A stretch of 38,524 bases of DNA from Microcoleus sp. GA_180221_E-2-1-MAG-45_12 (GTDB taxonomy: Bacteria; Cyanobacteriota; Cyanobacteriia; Cyanobacteriales; JAAUUE01): contig JAIMKT010000013.1 in assembly GCA_020692245.1 (NCBI GenBank), forward strand, positions 24,553 to 63,076, read 5' to 3'. Below, one piece after another: positions 1-9,200 of this stretch. Position numbers and translations under genes: made by a program. The notes under the pieces are model-generated. The model worked only from the letters and a program-made list of their open reading frames with translations. It was not told the origin of the DNA and did no database searches. Every line of letters starts with the position of its first letter. Position 1 is the stretch's first letter.

Positions 1-404
1 ATAGCAAGTTTTTTGGCTACCCCTTCTAGATGGATCCGCCGAGCCTCTATTTTACGATCGCGTTCAATCTGGCGACAAGCACGACAACGATTTGCAAAAG
101 ATAAAACATTTCCCTTAGCTACTTCATACCACCACTGCTGCTGAGTCGCCGTCCAAATTTCCTGTTTTTGGCAATCTACACACTGGAAGGGCAAGTCGAT
201 ATAGTAGCCTCGATCGACAAAAGGTAGCACAGTATAATAGCTACTGGATGGAGCTAGGGCTTCTGGATTGCAACGCACTGCATTAACAGGAATTTTTCCC
301 GGAGATTGATCCTGCTTCAGGGCGCTCGCTTTTTCCTTGTGTTTTTCTTTCCGTTTTTGCCGAAGTTCTCTAAGTTCAGTCCGGCGTTGTTTATTGCTCT
401 TCAT
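1..404 (-). CDS. Zinc-ribbon domain protein (3' end cut by window edge)
   Basis: A reading frame runs from an ATG at 404 leftward off the window, so only the first ~134 residues are seen. The N-terminus is very basic (about 25 residues rich in Lys, Arg, Gln, Glu). It is followed by a domain with two Cys pairs, CVDC and CRAC, about 35 residues apart, and a WWYE segment between them. This spacing and the central aromatic patch match the probable zinc-ribbon domain family (zf-Tbcl type, PF13451), which is common in cyanobacterial proteins of unknown role. Zinc binding is inferred from the four Cys. The function is unknown; nucleic-acid binding would suit the basic tail. It is divergent from the membrane protein at 643. 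Confidence 0.75.
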   Translation of the reverse strand, partial: MKSNKQRRTELRELRQKRKEKHKEKASALKQDQSPGKIPVNAVRCNPEALAPSSSYYTVLPFVDRGYYIDLPFQCVDCQKQEIWTATQQQWWYEVAKGNVLSFANRCRACRQIERDRKIEARRIHLEGVAKKLA

Positions 405-642
405 AGTTAATGTAAAAGCTCTAAATTAAACTTTTGATAACAACTCTTAATTATAATTTTTTTAGCTGGGAAATACGGTATATCTAGAGACTAGAAAAAA
501 TCAAGTTATATCATCTCTAGGATTACTATTTTAGGAGTTAGCGATCGTGGACATTTTCAAAAATTATCATTTAGCATACAGTACATTAGGAAATGAAATA
601 TAGATTCTGCATTAAATTAACCTTTAGGAGAAGAATAAAGCT

Positions 643-1491
643 ATGGAACCTGAGTTAGAGAATCAAAATTATCCAAATCATCCAAATTATCCAACCAATT
701 ATCAACCAGAATCTGAAATACTAAATAAAAAGGGTGGGGCGAAGAGTAGATTTGATTATTCGACCCAAGATTTTCAAATGCTGCGGACTGCGATCGAGGA
801 AAGTAGTTTAATTCGTCTAGCTTTTTATTTTCTCGATTACATTCTACGAGCGCAGACATCCCTGTTTGAGCAGATTCATACCCAGCAAGATTTACCGAGA
901 ATTATTGCTTCTATGTCGATCCTCTCTGCCTGTTTGTCAGCAATCTATGGGGCAACGATGGGCATGAATCATAGCTTCTTGTTAGTAGTTTCCTCGGCTA
1001 TTAAACTGCCAATTTTATTTTTATTAACCGCCCTGATCTGTATTCCTTCTCTCTATACTTTTAATGTTTTACTAGGGCAGAGATTTAAATTTTTGCAGAC
1101 CGTAGCTCTGATGGCGATGACCTTAGGGACAACTACAATTCTCTTGGCTAGTTTAGCTCCCTTGTCCTTTTTCTTTGCTTTGACTACTAATGATTATTAT
1201 TTCTTACTCCTCATGCACGTGGCTATTTTTGCTTTGTGCGGCATCTATGGAGTGCAGTATTTATACCGGGGTTGTTCCTATATTGCCTTTCGGATGGAGC
1301 AGCCTTTGAATAATTTGTTATTACGGATTTGGATTGCTATTTATGCCGTTGTGGGGATGCAGTTGGGCTGGAGATTACGTCCCTTTGTGGGGAATGCAGG
1401 TAGCCCTTTTGAAATCTTTCGTAGTGAGGAGGCTGGCAATTTTTATATAGCAGTTTGGAATAGTATTATTAATATTTTTGGTGGGCGTTAA
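643..1491 (+). CDS. Conserved cyanobacterial multi-pass membrane protein
   Basis: A 282-residue protein with a soluble N-terminus of about 85 residues, then about five hydrophobic segments near residues 88-105, 117-139, 153-178, 186-205 and 226-243, and a short tail containing WRLRPFVG and PFEIFR. From memory the same architecture and tail occur in cyanobacterial proteins labelled, on weak grounds, 'actin-binding WH2 domain-containing'; I do not rely on that label. The ATG is preceded by a good ribosome-binding site (TAGGAGAAG, 610s-630s). The first 25 residues contain a Pro/Tyr/Asn repeat coded by a 9-bp tandem repeat, so they are probably disordered. No enzymatic motif was recognised. An inner-membrane location is likely. 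Confidence 0.8.
   Translation: MEPELENQNYPNHPNYPTNYQPESEILNKKGGAKSRFDYSTQDFQMLRTAIEESSLIRLAFYFLDYILRAQTSLFEQIHTQQDLPRIIASMSILSACLSAIYGATMGMNHSFLLVVSSAIKLPILFLLTALICIPSLYTFNVLLGQRFKFLQTVALMAMTLGTTTILLASLAPLSFFFALTTNDYYFLLLMHVAIFALCGIYGVQYLYRGCSYIAFRMEQPLNNLLLRIWIAIYAVVGMQLGWRLRPFVGNAGSPFEIFRSEEAGNFYIAVWNSIINIFGGR
667..693 (+). repeat. In-frame 9-bp tandem repeat (3 copies)
   Basis: AATTATCCA, AATCATCCA, AATTATCCA run head to tail inside the 5' end of the membrane-protein gene and encode an NYP/NHP/NYP series. Imperfect continuation follows. It is one of several short in-frame tandem repeats in this window. Confidence 0.85.
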
Positions 1492-1582
1492 ACTCTTCAC
1501 AGTTGATAGCTAAAACTTTTTGGTGTCAAGAGTGTCAAGAAAAGTATCAAGAAAATTTCGTCACCTCAAAAAGGCTATGATC

Positions 1583-1588
1583 TATAAT
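1583..1588 (+). promoter_or_regulatory. Possible -10 box for the 79-residue acidic protein
   Basis: A perfect TATAAT lies about 50 bases upstream of the ATG at 1636. No convincing -35 hexamer stands 16-18 bases upstream, so the assignment rests on the -10 and its position between two genes. Confidence 0.35.
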
Positions 1589-1635
1589 CATGTTTGCTTA
1601 CAGTAATTACGATCTTAATGTTTCAGAGGTAAAGT

Positions 1636-1875
1636 ATGGCTAGTGTTCGGAATGTTGATGGCAGCCCTGATGAAGTTTGGGATGATTTGGAATGGGCTGA
1701 TATGAATGAGGCAGAACAAGCTCTATGGGCTGTTTTAGGCTGGGACGAAGACAGTTGGCAAGAAGAAACGGATCCGCCAGAGTCAGACGAGCTATATTGG
1801 GCAGATTTGAGTAGCGCTCAACAAAAAGCCGCCGGGGAATTGGGATATACCCAAGAACTGTGGGATGAAGAGTAG
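1636..1875 (+). CDS. Small acidic Trp-rich protein with two internal repeats
   Basis: A 79-residue, strongly acidic protein. It contains two copies of a ~30-residue unit: the first has the order W-DL-W-AEQAL-LGW-W (residues ~13-43), the second W-DL-QQKAA-LGY-W (residues ~54-77). Each pairs an 'A..A...LG(W/Y)' helix with flanking Trp and Asp/Glu. This unit occurs in small conserved proteins of cyanobacteria; I know of no established function. It has no signal peptide or membrane segment, so it is probably cytoplasmic. AGAGGTAAAGT upstream serves as ribosome-binding site. The gene appears monocistronic, with a TATAAT 50 bases upstream. Confidence 0.75.
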   Translation: MASVRNVDGSPDEVWDDLEWADMNEAEQALWAVLGWDEDSWQEETDPPESDELYWADLSSAQQKAAGELGYTQELWDEE

Positions 1876-1977
1876 GTAAAGGGTCTGGGCTTGGAAGATA
1901 AACCTCGATCGAGTTTGGTAGCAATTTCCTGTTTAAGCAGATTCCCTCCTTCCTAGAAAGAAATGTTGAATCCAAGC

Positions 1978-2190
1978 CTATCTCGAAGACAACTCATCAC
2001 AGACGTGAATCCGACCTTTAACAAAGGAGCGTAGGAGACGATCGAGACAACCCCGTTCTTCCTCACTGGTAGATTCATCAAGGATTGCCGCCATCATGCC
2101 GTAGCGGTCAGCCTTGGTGAAGCAGTGAGTGTCATTAACTGTGGCGATTAAATCGTTGATGGCTCCGGGGATTAAATTGAGAGACGACAT
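1978..2190 (-). CDS. Conserved cyanobacterial small hypothetical protein
   Basis: A 70-residue soluble protein. The start is set by a strong ribosome-binding site (AAGGAG, 7 bases before the ATG on the minus strand). The core contains ADRYGMMAAILDES followed by EEERGCLDRLLRSF and a basic 'KGRIHV' segment. I recognise the 'DRYG(L/M)MAA(I/L)LDES...(I/L)DRLLR' pattern from short conserved cyanobacterial proteins of unknown function. It looks like a compact helical protein with no catalytic motif. It is divergent from the helicase at 2381. Confidence 0.7.
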   Translation of the reverse strand: MSSLNLIPGAINDLIATVNDTHCFTKADRYGMMAAILDESTSEEERGCLDRLLRSFVKGRIHVCDELSSR

Positions 2191-2380
2191 GGGCTAACTC
2201 CTTGAACTTCATGTATTCATCATCCCTCAGATTTCTTGAGCCAAGGGTGATGAGGTGGGGATCAGTTCAGTGATAATACGCAGATAATCTAGGCATTCAA
2301 GTCCGAGTTAGGAGCGATCGAGATCACTTGATTACCTAGAGCAAGCTGGTTGGTTAGGCAAAGAGAACTAGAGGATCGCC

Positions 2381-5300
2381 ATGATTTTAGATAATCAAAA
2401 TGATGAAAAGAAAGTCTATACATGGATTTTCAAATATACAGAAGAATTGGGAACTTTTGACATCGTTACAGGTTACTTTACCATTGGGGCTTTAGCCGAT
2501 CTTTCCCAACAGGTTAATCATCACATCACTAGATATCGACTGGTTTTGGGGGATATTGTGAATTTAGGTCAAATTGACGATCGTCCCCTAGATTTGCTCA
2601 ATGAAAATATCACGATCGAGGCGGCTCTAAATCTAAGTCGTTCAGCAAGGGAAGTAGTCGCTTTCTTAAAGCAAGAAAAAGTCAAGGTCAAAACCCTAGA
2701 GCCAAATTTTTGTCATGCGAAGTGCTATTTGTTTGACCCATTAAAGAGAGACGATCGCAAAAAATATTTTATTTCCGGTAGCTCCAATTTAACAGAGGCA
2801 GGAATTGGCTTAAAGCCTACTAATAATTTGGAATTAAATATTGCTGAGACTGGCAATAATAACCAATATAAGGAATTAGTAGAGTGGTTTGAATCTCTCT
2901 GGCATAAACCTCAAGCTCATGATCAGAAGACAATTATCGGTAAGGATGGGACAAAGAGAAAAGTAGATTTTAAGCAATATTTGATGGCGGCGATCGAGCA
3001 AATATTTATTGAATATTCTCCAAAGGATATTTACTACAAAATTCTATTTGAATTATTTGGCAATCAAATCCTCGAAATTGAGAATGATCCAGAGTTTAAT
3101 CGTCAAGTAGGCAGATTAGAAAATACGGCTATTTTTAGTGCGCTCTATGACTTCCAGAAGAAAGGTGTATTGAGTTTGATTCGGATGTTGCAAAAATATA
3201 ACGGGGCAATTTTGGCAGATGCGGTGGGTTTGGGGAAAACTTGGAGTGCCTTGGCTGTGATGAAATTCTTTGCTAGTACCCATGAGATTATTTTGATTTG
3301 TCCCAAGAAACTAGAACAGAATTGGAGTCAATACCTCAAAAGAAGAGGCTCAAAATTTGAGACAGATCAGTTTGATTTTTTGGTGAGGTTTCATACAGAT
3401 TTAAGCGAAGTGCGGATGGATTCCTATGGTGTGGGAATGGCACATTTAACCAGTGAGAAAGCAAAGTTAATTGTAATTGATGAAAGTCATAATCTACGAA
3501 ATAGCAAGGCAAATCGCTATAAATTTCTCATGGAGCAGATTCTCCAGAAAAATCAAGATGTTAAAGTTCTATTAATATCAGCCACCCCAATTAATAACTC
3601 TTTGGATGATGTGAAAAATCAGTTTAAGCTCATGGTACAGGGAGATGTGCAGGGCTATGAGGATAAGTTGGGAGTCAGAAATATTGATTCTTCTTTTGGG
3701 CAGGCTAAAACTGCTTTTAAGCAATGGCGTGAAGAAGCTAATCCGTGTATTGGAGATTTCATTAAAAAACTTTCGGGGAATGATTTCTTTAGGTTAACGG
3801 ATTCTTTGCTAGTAGCTCGGACTCGGAAGATGATAGAAACCCAAGAAACTGGTTTATTATTTCCTACCAAAAACAAGCCAGAAAATTTATTTGTTACTCC
3901 TCACCAGCTTGGCAATTTTGAAACCTTTGAGGAATTATTTGATCACTTTCCACCAAGGTTATCGGGTTATCAGCCAGCTTTCTATGCCGATGATGGTTCG
4001 GGAGCGAAGAAAAACACAACGGAAGATGAAAAACTGCGTGATTATTTTCTAGCAAAAATGATTTATATTCTGATGGTGAAGCGGCTAGAATCTTCTTGGT
4101 TTTCTTTCTATTCAACAGTTAAAAAGATTCGGGATCATCATCAGAATGCTTTGGATAAAGTTAAAGCCTACCAAGACGATCGAGCTAATTTAGGAGCTAA
4201 TTTAGGAGCTAATTCAGGAGTTAACTCAGGAATAGATATTAATTTTGATATTAATAACCTAGATGTAGAGGAAGAAGATGATGAATTTGTCAAAGAAATA
4301 GAAGAATATACCCTTGGCAAAAAGCGTAAAATTAGGATTGCGGAGATCGATCGAGCTGGGAATCTGGACAAGTTTAAGACCGACCTAAAAATAGACTTAA
4401 ATGATCTGGATCATCTCTATATAAACTTACAAAAATTTGCTCAAAAGCTAGAAAAAGAGCTATCTAGTACAGTCAAAAAAGTATCTAGATACAAATCTTG
4501 TGATGATAAGTTAGAGGTATTAATTAGTAAGATTTTAGATAAGCAGCGATCGGGCATAAATAACCATAATCAAAAAGTAGTTATCTTCACAGTTTATCGA
4601 GATACAGCTAGATATTTGTATGGCCAACTCCGGGCTAGGGGCTTTGAGAAAATTGCCATGGTTTCGGGGACAGAGGCTTACAGTGATGATCATGATCAGC
4701 CGCAAAAAATGTCAACAATCCTTGAAAGATTTGCCCCCTACACTAAACTATTTTCTGAAAAACAATGGGATTTTTTATCTGAGCAAACAGGACTAGCTGC
4801 CTTTGGAACATGGCAAGATTGGATTGCGGAAAATCATCCAGAGACTTACCAGAAATTGACTAAACCCCTTGATATTTTAATTGCTACGGATGTTCTCAGT
4901 GAGGGGCAGAACTTGCAGGATGCTGACATGGTGATTAACTACGATATCCATTGGAATCCGGTCAGAATTATTCAACGCATGGGACGGATCGATCGCTTAG
5001 GAAGTCCCAATGAGCAAATTTTTGGCATTAACTTTTGGCCTTCGGATAATATTAATTCCTATCTCAATCTCCAAGGCAGGATCGAGCAACGGATGGCGGC
5101 GATGCGGTTGGCTGGCTCGGAGGTAGATATGCAGTTCTCGGAGAGTTTTGCCAAGATGGCTCATGATGAGGAACTCGATCGAAAAATGAACGATCGGATG
5201 ATGGAGCAGATGCAGATCACTTGGGATGATATTGAGGGGGGCGATCAGGGTTTGGGCTTTGATAGTTTATCTTTGGAGCGCTATCGACAGGATCTATTGG

Positions 5301-5788
5301 CGGAGTTTAACCGGGATAAGGATAAGTATCGGCAGATGCCCAAGGGGGTATATTCGGGCTTTGGGGGAGAATTGGCGGGAGATGGTTGCCAGGAGGGAAT
5401 TGTGGCTTTGTTGGGCTATCCGGCGAAACCTGCGAAGAGTGTCGATCATCAATATCAGGTGTTTGATTTAATTTATATCGATAAGTCGGGCCAGTTAATT
5501 TTGAATAATCAACAGGAAGTGTTAGATTTTTTGATTTTGCAGAAGGAAAAGGCGAGATTTATTCCGTCGGGGGTCGATCGAGGAGAACCGGAGGCGATCG
5601 ATGAGTTGGTGAAGGCGCTGAAAACTTGGTTGAGTAGTCAAGGAGAGCAGGAACCACGAGATCTATTAGCTAAAATCAAGAAGGGGGATAAGGTTACTTT
5701 AGAAAGCATTAAGCAAAATATCAAAGTTGAGGAGAAATTTCAGATGGATAAGTTTGATTTGGTGGGGTGGATGTTGGTGAGTAAATGA
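2381..5788 (+). CDS. PLD-nuclease/SNF2-family helicase (restriction or defence motor)
   Basis: An 1135-residue fusion. Residues ~1-180 form a phospholipase-D-type nuclease domain with one intact HKD motif: H112-x-K114-x4-D119 followed by GSSN at 133-136. Residues ~255-410 carry helicase lobe 1: Walker A AVGLGKT (~281-287), the DEAH-type box as DESH (367-370) and motif III SATPINNS. Lobe 2 lies at ~740-880 with ATDVLSEGQNLQ and the motif VI arginines in QRMGRIDRLG. The linker between lobes contains charged coiled-coil stretches and a 12-bp tandem repeat. PLD domains act as phosphodiesterases in pairs, so a dimer is expected. By family and context it is a dsDNA-translocating restriction nuclease working with the methyltransferase downstream. 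The ATG has an AGAGGA site; the stop overlaps the next ATG. Confidence 0.88.
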   Translation: MILDNQNDEKKVYTWIFKYTEELGTFDIVTGYFTIGALADLSQQVNHHITRYRLVLGDIVNLGQIDDRPLDLLNENITIEAALNLSRSAREVVAFLKQEKVKVKTLEPNFCHAKCYLFDPLKRDDRKKYFISGSSNLTEAGIGLKPTNNLELNIAETGNNNQYKELVEWFESLWHKPQAHDQKTIIGKDGTKRKVDFKQYLMAAIEQIFIEYSPKDIYYKILFELFGNQILEIENDPEFNRQVGRLENTAIFSALYDFQKKGVLSLIRMLQKYNGAILADAVGLGKTWSALAVMKFFASTHEIILICPKKLEQNWSQYLKRRGSKFETDQFDFLVRFHTDLSEVRMDSYGVGMAHLTSEKAKLIVIDESHNLRNSKANRYKFLMEQILQKNQDVKVLLISATPINNSLDDVKNQFKLMVQGDVQGYEDKLGVRNIDSSFGQAKTAFKQWREEANPCIGDFIKKLSGNDFFRLTDSLLVARTRKMIETQETGLLFPTKNKPENLFVTPHQLGNFETFEELFDHFPPRLSGYQPAFYADDGSGAKKNTTEDEKLRDYFLAKMIYILMVKRLESSWFSFYSTVKKIRDHHQNALDKVKAYQDDRANLGANLGANSGVNSGIDINFDINNLDVEEEDDEFVKEIEEYTLGKKRKIRIAEIDRAGNLDKFKTDLKIDLNDLDHLYINLQKFAQKLEKELSSTVKKVSRYKSCDDKLEVLISKILDKQRSGINNHNQKVVIFTVYRDTARYLYGQLRARGFEKIAMVSGTEAYSDDHDQPQKMSTILERFAPYTKLFSEKQWDFLSEQTGLAAFGTWQDWIAENHPETYQKLTKPLDILIATDVLSEGQNLQDADMVINYDIHWNPVRIIQRMGRIDRLGSPNEQIFGINFWPSDNINSYLNLQGRIEQRMAAMRLAGSEVDMQFSESFAKMAHDEELDRKMNDRMMEQMQITWDDIEGGDQGLGFDSLSLERYRQDLLAEFNRDKDKYRQMPKGVYSGFGGELAGDGCQEGIVALLGYPAKPAKSVDHQYQVFDLIYIDKSGQLILNNQQEVLDFLILQKEKARFIPSGVDRGEPEAIDELVKALKTWLSSQGEQEPRDLLAKIKKGDKVTLESIKQNIKVEEKFQMDKFDLVGWMLVSK
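4184..4231 (+). repeat. In-frame 12-bp tandem repeat in the helicase linker (4 copies)
   Basis: GCTAATTTAGGA twice, then GCTAATTCAGGA and GTTAACTCAGGA, encoding ANLG-ANLG-ANSG-VNSG. It lies between the two helicase lobes, in a stretch otherwise rich in Asp and Glu, so it probably forms a flexible spacer that tolerates copy-number change. Confidence 0.9.
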
Positions 5789-6048
5789 TAAGGTGGCTAA
5801 AACATGCAGAAGAAAATTTGTTAGAGCGAGAAATATCAAGGGAAGTAGTAGAAAAGACTATTTTGTCTCCTGAATTGATTGTTCCAGATAAAATACACCT
5901 AAATCGACAAGTTTATATGCGACGGTATTTTGATGAGTTATTAGAAAGTGAAATGCTCTGTCGAGTTGTCATTGAAGAAGAGATCGGGGGTAAGTTGGTA
6001 GTAACAGTTTATAAGACATCACAAATTAAACGATATTTCAAGGTATAA
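5785..6048 (+). CDS. DUF4258 family small protein (toxin-like)
   Basis: An 87-residue protein whose ATG overlaps the helicase stop (ATGA), implying translational coupling. It starts IRWLKHAEENLLEREIS and ends with an LVVTVYKTSQIKRYFK strand, the pattern of DUF4258 ('H..r...R.is..ev..vi' then 'viTvy..s...ky'). In bacteria DUF4258 genes often sit beside a DUF2283 or another small antitoxin-like gene and are proposed toxins of the RelE/BrnT-like fold; that role is inferred here. Its partner is probably the DUF2283 gene 30 bases downstream. Its place inside a restriction operon is unusual. Confidence 0.8.
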   Translation: MIRWLKHAEENLLEREISREVVEKTILSPELIVPDKIHLNRQVYMRRYFDELLESEMLCRVVIEEEIGGKLVVTVYKTSQIKRYFKV

Positions 6049-6077
6049 AAATCAAATTAGGAATTTATAGAGACTAT

Positions 6078-6281
6078 ATGAAAATTAAATTTGATCAAGA
6101 GAGTGATACTTTAACTATTATTTTTCGAGAGGCAAGGATTAGGGAATCTGATGAGATCCGCCCGAATGTGATTGCAGATTTTGGGTATGACGGTAAACTG
6201 GTGCGGTTGGAGATTTTAGATGCTCAGAGTGTAGTGGAAAATACCCATGAGTTTTTATATGCGTTTGAGGAAGCAAAATGA
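6078..6281 (+). CDS. DUF2283 family small protein (antitoxin-like)
   Basis: A 67-residue protein beginning MKIKFDQESDTLTIIF, with a ADFGYDGKLVRLEILDAQ core: the DUF2283 signature (D..D.lyi.f......e..p.v..dyd..G.lvgiEildas). The family commonly pairs with DUF4258; the pair is thought to act as a toxin-antitoxin-like or nuclease/chaperone module, which is unproven. It follows the DUF4258 gene by 29 bases. Its stop overlaps the methyltransferase ATG (ATGA), so it is co-translated with the restriction genes. Confidence 0.82.
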   Translation: MKIKFDQESDTLTIIFREARIRESDEIRPNVIADFGYDGKLVRLEILDAQSVVENTHEFLYAFEEAK

Positions 6282-9200
6282 ACTTAAATATTTTCAATCA
6301 ATCAGATTTTTTAGTAGCTTTACGGGATTTTTTTGCGGCGTTGCAAGTGCCAATAAATATGGTGACGGATAAGCCAATTTCTGTTAGGAATATTCTCGAA
6401 AATAGTTATCAAGATAAGGAATCTTTTCGGTTGATGGATGAGGTGTATTTTTTGGGGATGGTGGATGATGGGGCGTTTCGGGGGTGTGAGGGTTTAGATT
6501 TGGCGGCGGTGCAAGGGCTGGAGGAAGATTATGATGGGATTGTGATTTTTGGGGTGACTTTGAAGAGGCGGGATCAGGGGAAGTTGCCGACTCGATCGCA
6601 GTTAGCAGAAATATCACGGGCGTTTAATCGAGAGTTTTGGCATACTCCGGTGGTGGTGGTGTTTCGGTATGGGGGTGTTGAGGGGGAATATCTGGCTTTT
6701 GCGAATACGGAGCGATCGCAGTACAAGCAACAATGGCGGGAGGGAGAAAAGGCGGGCAAGGTGACAATATTACGGGATATTAATATCAGGGAAACCCACG
6801 TAGGACACCAGAAGATTTTGGCAGAGTTAAGGATTCCGACCACGGGAAAAGATCGGGTAGATTCTTTTGCAAAGTTATACGCTTATTGGCGCAAGGTTTT
6901 AGATGTTAGTTTGCTAAATAAAGAATTTTATAAGGAGGTATCTAATTGGTATTTTAATGCTTGTAAGAAGGTGATTTTTCCGAAGGATGCGAAGAGCAAT
7001 CAGGAGAGTTTGATTCGCTTAATTACTCGTTTAATGTTTGTGTGGTTTTTGAAGGAGAAAGGGCTGGTTCCTGATGATTTATTTAAGGAAGGGGACGTAC
7101 GGCAGATTCTGAGGAGTTTGGAGCCGCAGGAAAGTAGCTATTATAAGGCGATTTTACAAAATTTGTTTTTTGCAACGTTGAATACGGAATGGGGGAAACG
7201 GAAGTTTATTAAAGAGAGTTCTGGAGGCAGAAATTCTCAACATATGGTACACAATGTATTGCGGTATCGGGATTATTTCTCTGAACCCGATCGAGCTTTG
7301 TTAGATTATTTTGTGAATGTACCTTTTTTGAATGGGGGTTTGTTTGAGTGTTTGGATGTGGAGCTAGAGAAGGGAAAACCAGAGACAAGAAGGCGGATTG
7401 ATGGGTTTAGTAATGGTGCTGATAATGTTCTATCAATTCCTAATGAGTTGTTTTTTGGGGAGGTGAGGGAGGTTGATCTTAATGCAGATTTTGGGACGAG
7501 TCGGAAGAAGTATCGGGTGCGGGGTTTGATTGATATTTTCAATGGTTATAAGTTTACGATCGCTGAGAATACGCCTTTTGAGGAAGATGTGGCGCTGGAT
7601 CCGGAGCTTTTGGGGCAGGTGTTTGAGAATCTATTGGCGGCTTACAATCCTGAAACTCAGACGACAGCAAGGAAGCAAACGGGTTCTTTTTATACGCCCC
7701 GTGAGATTGTAAATTATATGGTGGATGAGAGTTTGATTGCGTATTTTAAGGAAAAAGTAGAAAGGAAAAGGGAAAAAGTATCGGCTGAGGTGTTGGAGAA
7801 TCGGTTGAGGTTGCTTTTGGATTATCAGTCGGCGGTTAATCCGTTTGGGGATGATGAGGCGACTACTTTGGCTCTGATTGCGGCGATCGATGGTTGCAAG
7901 ATTTTGGATCCGGCGTGTGGGTCGGGGGCGTTTCCCATGGGGGTTTTGCAGAAAATGGTGCATATTTTGAGCAAGCTCGATCCTCATAATGAACGTTGGT
8001 GTACTCAACAAAAGGAGAAGGCGATCGCTCCGCTTTTGGCTGATATCCAGACGGCGGAAAAGATTAGTTATGAGGCAGCACGGGAAAGGGCGATCGCTGA
8101 GTTGCAGGAGGAGCTGGCGAAGATTGAGGCGAGTTTTGAGAATGAGATGGATTATCCCCGGAAGTTGTTTTTGATTCAAAATTGTATTTTTGGGGTGGAT
8201 ATTCAACCGATCGCTGTGCAGATTTCTAAGCTACGTTTCTTTATTTCGTTGATTATTGACCAAAAGGAAGATCATGATGCAGAGAATCGGGGGATTTTGC
8301 CTTTACCGAATCTAGAAACTAAGTTTGTGGCAGCAAATACGCTGATTGGCATGGAGAAGGTAGACCAGTTAAATGTGTTTTTGAGTTTGGAATCTATTGA
8401 GACAAAGAAAAGAGAGTTGGAGAAGTTACGCCGGGAACATTTTTTTGCAAGAAGTCTAGAAACTAAGCGGAAGAAACGAGACCTCGATCGACAGTTACGC
8501 CAAGAAATTGGTCAGATTCTTAAGGATAATAATTATCCCGGTGATAGTGCGGATAAGTTGGCAGCATGGGAACCGTACAATGCAACTATTGCAGCAAGTT
8601 TCTTTGATCCTGAGTGGATGTTTGGAATTGGTGATGGTTTTGATGTTGTGATTGGGAATCCGCCTTATGGAGCGAAAATTACTGATGTTCAGAAAAAATA
8701 TTTTAATAAAGATTATCAATATCAAGACTATCAGCTTGATAGTTATCTATTATTTATAGAAAAATCTTTTTCTTTGGCAAAGAAGTACGGGCAAATTGTT
8801 TTAATTATTCCAAACACATGGCTTCTTAATTTACTATCAAAGAAAATCAGGAAATGGTTATTTAAAGAAAAAACATTTTCTAAAATGATACATTTTAAAA
8901 CTTCTATTTTTGCTGCCGTGGTTGATACAGAAGTTATCATATTTTCAAATAAATTTCCTGATAAAACAAATTTAATATCTATCTCTCTTTACGATGATCA
9001 AGGAATTAACGTTCCGTATAATATAGAGCAAAAAAGGTGGAGTGATACTAATGGAGAGGCTATAAATATATTTGAAACTCCTGAAATTTCTATCATCAGT
9101 GACAAGCTGCGAAAAAACAAACTTCTAGAAGAAATATGTTTTATCACGCAAGGAGCAAAGCCATTTCAAGTTGGGAAAGGTAAACCTCCTCAAACAAAAG

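Noticed and set aside
1492-1560. ACTCTT...AAGAGT inverted repeat after the membrane-protein gene as a terminator
   Set aside because: The stem is only 6 bp with a loop of over 20 bases and no T-run follows.
1640-1975. A 111-codon minus-strand frame over the 79-residue acidic gene
   Set aside because: It lies mostly antisense to a gene with a better start and family pattern, and has no family resemblance.
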